Part shown: positions 59,301 to 64,000 of the stretch, in pieces
Layout: each line of letters opens with the position of its first letter
How positions within the stretch are numbered: position 1 is the stretch's first letter
Program-made: the position numbers and the translations under genes
Origin: Sclerurus mexicanus
Taxonomy: Eukaryota > Chordata > Aves > Passeriformes > Furnariidae
DNA length: 64,000 nucleotides
Direction of reading: 5' to 3'
Assembly: GCA_013396755.1 (NCBI GenBank)
Contig: VWZF01003843.1
Coordinates: 118,979-182,978, forward strand
Notes under the pieces: model-generated
Told to the model about the DNA's origin: nothing
Database searches by the model: none
What the model saw: the letters and a program-made list of their open reading frames with translations, nothing else

Positions 59301-62300
59301 TATATAAACAGTAGTATACTAGTCTAAAATTTCTAAAGCAAAATGATTTAAAAATACTAAACTTTAAGTGTTTTAACCCTTTGGTGTCCAAATACAGAAG
59401 TTATGAAATAGTGTCAAACTTTTTTTTTTCTTCCCAGATACCAAAATACTCTTAACTAAACAGATGTGTGTCACTGCTGGGGACAACTATAAAACTTTAT
59501 GCTAGAATTACATACTGGGCATCTACAAAAGCACAAGTTGGTGCCAAGTTTTTATTTCACAACAAAGCATTAGGCAGCTCAATCCATTTTAGACTTTTAA
59601 AAACAGTGGTAGTTTCTGTGAATGTCCTCCAAAACTGTAACAAGGTGAACATACTGAAGGACTCTTCTCTGTGAAGCCACTTTTTCTACAAAAAAAATCA
59701 AGATGAACCATGAATTATGCAGCTATAATTACCTCCTAGATACTCCAACTCATAACTGAACAAATGGCAGAAGAATTCATTAACCATGGTAGGCAATGTT
59801 AGAATTACTACAAGAGCACCATTAGGTGGTGATTTATTGCTGTATCTGTATTCTCATTTATATGCTTTAATAAAGACTTCAAACAACGGACTTTGATTTT
59901 CAGTACCTTTCGTAAAAAATATTCACATTTCCACGTAAACTTTTGCCTATTTGACTTGGCCTGGTACCATCAAGCAAGAATTAAAATTCTTGTTTAATTA
60001 TGTAAGAAGTGATTCCTAAATCCAACTGACAAAGTATGAAAGACTATGGTAGCTCTTAAAACACTCTAATTGCAATACTGCATAAGAGAAAAGACCTTTC
60101 CTATTGAAATGAAAATAAGTATTTCCTGGATCACTAGCAAAAATGAATTCCAACTAAGCAACTTTAAAGTACTGCAGCCACTTTAAATCCAAAGAGAATG
60201 TAAGAGTAGTTACCCAGCCAACTTTATGACAATAAGAATTAACACTGCTGCTGCTTTCGTGTTTCTAGAAAGAGGGCAGGAATTGCAGTTGCTTACAATG
60301 AACAAGGTGTTATGGAAAACTATGAAGGAAAGGTTTATTGTAAACTCTGACTTGAAAGAATAAATCTTGCAACACAGATTCTTGCCAAGATGCCTCTAGC
60401 AGCAAATAAAAGGGATGTTATTTCTCTTCAACATAGCAACTGAAAACCAATGATAGCTTAGAACAAAGAAAGCAAGCTTCTCTCCAATGCTAAACTTGGA
60501 AGAAAGTTCAAGTGATTCAGTACAAAAAGCATGGACAGTGAAAGCTTATGAATAAAACTGAAGAGGTAAATGAACTTTAAGGGATTTTTGTCCCAAAAAT
60601 TGGGGGGGAAAGCAAGAATGAAAGGATGATAGGTATTAAATGGATTCATTATTGTCCCATAATAGAGGGAGACTACTGAACTACATGATTAAATTTTTTT
60701 TGTGACAAAAATAACTTGATGCTCTCATTCAAGCAGACAAGAAACTGCTGAAGTACATAAAAAAAACCCTTTAAACAAGCTTCACAAGAAAGTTTTTCCA
60801 ACTTAGATAAATTTTCTTTTAAATGGAAGAAAATCTATCATGTACATGCCACACCAAGAAAAGAAAATGAAACTGAAACTGAGGAGTAACCCTTCCCCTG
60901 CGTTACAGACGCCAAAGCTCTTCCACGGCTTGTTAAGCCTCCACGCAATCAGATACATCTTGTAACCAGCAGCACATAACACACATTAGACAACTTTTCT
61001 GACCAACCTGAACATGTTCTGGGCCATGCCACAACTAACTGCTTTTTGTCCAGGTGCAAAGGTACTAGTTGATCTATTAACAACTTTACTAAAAAGACAC
61101 AAACTAGATCAGCAAACAAAACTCAAATGAACACAGCAGGCTAGAACAAACATACTGCAATTAACAATTCTCTCATTACGCACCTAGTCAAAAAGCACTG
61201 GTAGGTCAAGCACAGCACCTGTACAGATCATGATAACCAATGTCTGGACTAATCATCAGAAATAATGAGATTATTACATTTGGCAACATACTGCACCATT
61301 ATTTCTTTCACTGTATTTAACTCTGGCCAAGTTCTACTTCCTAACACTTTGGTTTCTTGACCTGACTTAACTTCACCTAGGTTTCTGTTGCCAGAACAGC
61401 AGCAGAATAGTTTATCTTACATTAAAATCTATCTGAAGGGAAACTGCACAGTGAACATTAGCACAGTATCTTAAACAAAGGCAGATCACTCCCTATCAAA
61501 ATACTCAAACATTCCTGTTAGAAATCGGAGCCACCCTCATATAAAAGTCTCAGGAACACTTCAGCGTTATTCATCCAGCTCTTTTGGACTGAAAAAAAGC
61601 CAAGCAACCAGTGCTCTGAGGCTCGTCACTAAAGAATAAGCTACCCTGTCAAGCTCACATGTATCTTGTGAACTTTCTCGGTATGTTCCAGAAAGGTCAT
61701 AAAATATCACTGCTTTAATGATGGATTGTACTTTATTCATAAAAAGCACAACCTCTCATATTCTGTGCTATTTCAGGGTTGATGTCAGTAACCACTGTTG
61801 TTATTCCACACCCATTAAGAATAATCCACGTTCAAACTGAACAGGAATTCAGTGGTAAGAGTTTGTCTCAGCTTCCTCTAATTATTTGAAACAGCTGTAA
61901 TGGTGAAAACTATCCTTTTCCACACTGGTTTACTATGAGCTTTTTAATCAGTTACCCATGCACATACACTCTGCTTCAGTATTTCTAAATATCTTCTTGA
62001 GATTAAATCCCAATTACTGCCGTATCTATGGTCACAAGCTCCTACAAACTACTTTAAGTTCTTATACAGTCATGGCAATCAAACAGGGAACCAAACGTGG
62101 AAGAAACTATCAAGCTCTACTTGCAATTCTTTTGCAGAATTAGTATTTCACCACTGAAATGTACACACCACTTTGAATTTGCCTTTCTGTAAAAAATTTT
62201 ATAAAGTGGAAAAGGCAAAACAAATTCCAACATGTGCATACCTCTGTATTGCAGAATGGTCACTACAAGACTACTACAGTGACAACCCTTAAAATGTTTG

Positions 62301-64000
62301 TTACATACAATTAAACAAGAACTGCCACATTTTCTTCCTCAACTATACAGCACTGTCTAATAATGCAACAACAGCAATTAATCAAGCCGTTTAATTGCTA
62401 TCTGGACAGCAGGTGATCAGGTTTATAACGAGAATTGTGTATGAAGTGGTCTGAGTTTGAAAACTACCAACAGATTATATAAGCATTAATATACTCAATA
62501 ACAGATAAGAACTTCTCCATTGAAAAAGGACCTAATCCTATTCTCAGACAAATGATCAGTAAACACCTGAAGCACTATTCTCAAGGTGAGGTTAATGACC
62601 ATAAGGAAGTGGATGTTGGCTCTTCTACACTGAATCCAGGTAGCAGCGAGCTTCTGAAGTAAAAAGATGACCCAGTCATCTCACAAGTATGTTAACACCA
62701 GAAACGGATGGCAGTTAAATATTAAAAGTTTGGTAGTTAAGTTAGCTAGGCAAGAAAAACAAGCACACGTTAAAAACACATTAAAGTAGCTGCTAAGATT
62801 TCAAGACATCAAGAAGAAATCCAGGAATTAACGCAGGAGATCTCTGAACTCTGAGNGATTTCTGTGTTGTTATGATGAAATCGGCACATTGCTACTCTTC
62901 TGTCTCTTCGCTAGACTGATTTTCAGAAAGTTAAGAAATCTCAAAAGTACAAATGAGAAGAACAAAAGCTGAGATATCACAAGAGTGGTTCACAATTAAA
63001 ATGTGAAACACACTTCAAACAGAAACCTATTACAAGAATTTCACAAAGGACTAATCCACTAAAAAACTCCCAGCAGACAGATTTGTGTGTTATGGAAGAT
63101 GGAGAGCAGTTGTGAAGACGAAAAAACAAATTAATGATGCTCTTTTAAAAAACACAATGCACTTTGTGACACATGAATTTGCAAAGCAGGAATAAAATTA
63201 AGCCACTGTCAAAGAATGAAAATAAAGTTCTTGCTGAAAAACTTAATATCAGCAATAGGACATTTCTGGCATTATAGAAGGAGTGAATTTACACACTCGA
63301 ATGCCAGATGGCTTTAATGAGAACGTGGCTGAAGTGTCTGCCTAAACCAGATCAGCATGATCTGTCATCTGGTAGAAACAGATGTACTGGTGTATTTATC
63401 CCAGCATGTCAGTTCTCCTCAGACCTGGAGATCAGAGTATAAGATACTAGAATGGAAAGTATCTTTGGGGTCTTGTAACATCCCATCATGGTATAAAACC
63501 AATTTCCCCCAAACCCTTAAGATTTCTGGCAGGCAAACAGAAAGCTTTCCTATACTATTCAAGCATCTTGATCAACAAAACTCTGAAGCAAGTAAGTACT
63601 TGAGTGTAATTGGATGGGTGCGTACCAAGCCACATCCCATTCCAGAAGTTACAACTATCTATCCCAGGAAAATACAGTGTTGGAAACTTCCCTCATAGCT
63701 CTAAATCAAGACACTAAGAAATATACAACTGCTTAAATGACAGTTGCAGAAGAATTTTTATTGAGAAATAAGGGGACAAAATGCTCAAGTGCACTGCAAG
63801 CGAACAGATATGAAACTAGGGAAGTTCAAGTCAGGATAATTAACACCCGCATATGCTTATTCTTTTTTTGATTCAACAGTGTCCTGTATTTACAGATGAA
63901 TTTTATATTTTTATATATGCTGTGACGCAATCTATATTAATACACAGCATTTAAAAAATAGTGCTAAAGAGCAAAACAAAACCTGGCACCAAGAAGGCTT

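Larger units (their letters stand above)
52273..64000 (-). other. ANKRD10: ANKRD10 large upstream intron (to window edge)
   Basis: At least 11.7 kb of AT-rich sequence upstream of the 52037-52272 exon. I searched for the upstream ankyrin-repeat exons (such as the one encoding the preceding ETPIHKAA-type repeat) and found none. The short minus-strand frames at 55214-55438, 57306-57488, 58008-58295, 60458-60649 and 61567-61749 have no ankyrin motif. They should lie beyond the right edge. Contains a 12-bp tandem (52625-52650), a GATA microsatellite, an N gap and a single N at 62856. Confidence 0.75.

Noticed and set aside
52273..64000. Short minus-strand frames as missing ANKRD10 exons
   Set aside because: None contains an ankyrin consensus or a donor in the phase needed for the exon at 52272.
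1..64000. CRISPR arrays, bacterial operons or tRNA/rRNA genes
   Set aside because: No spaced direct repeats and no tRNA or rRNA signatures; the window is a vertebrate nuclear locus.

Overview
This is a vertebrate nuclear genome window, almost certainly from a bird and possibly a songbird. It holds spliced genes with large AT-rich introns, several truncated copies of the avian LINE CR1, and one class III (ERVL-type) endogenous retrovirus. Gene content matches the tail-to-tail neighbours ING1 and ANKRD10, which sit side by side on human 13q34. The species cannot be fixed from the sequence. One 23-base N run inside a C homopolymer and one isolated N show that it is a draft assembly.

Layout. Bases 1-210 are CpG-rich and look like the promoter side of ING1. 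An intron follows, then the large ING1 exon (1830-2533, + strand), which encodes the ING core, basic nuclear localisation segments and the C-terminal PHD finger. Its 3'UTR carries three AATAAA signals. From about 3.45 to 43.8 kb there is no convincing host gene. This stretch contains the ERVL provirus (7265-12761, + strand, with perfect 5-bp target duplications), seven CR1 fragments (15.2, 21.1, 22.8, 29.7, 30.8, 32.3 and 42.2 kb), a 250-bp CTCTT pentanucleotide array (26607-26856), a 26-bp tandem duplication and a perfect 17-bp fold-back. From about 43.8 kb to the right edge lies ANKRD10 on the minus strand. Its three last coding exons (52272-52037, 48390-48295, 45431-44965) could be placed to the base by splice signals and reading phase. 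The exons for most of the ankyrin repeats were not seen and should lie beyond 64 kb.

Main point of interest. The ERVL element has a broken polymerase region: the protease has a stop right after its active site, the RT catalytic motif is changed, and the RNase H segment is missing. Its 537-codon gag-like frame is nevertheless fully open. The two LTRs differ at roughly a tenth of positions by eye, so the insertion is not recent. The 5' LTR keeps 15 CpG dinucleotides while the 3' LTR keeps 4, and only the 5' LTR has a CRE-like site and an intact AATAAA. Together these suggest, but do not prove, that the 5' LTR stayed unmethylated and active in the germline and that the gag protein may have been kept. 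The gag-like protein also has two N-terminal hydrophobic segments and two TQT motifs 13 residues apart, which resemble dynein light chain (LC8) ligands. A second candidate is an open 54-codon extension past the splice donor of the penultimate ANKRD10 exon, which could form an alternative C terminus.
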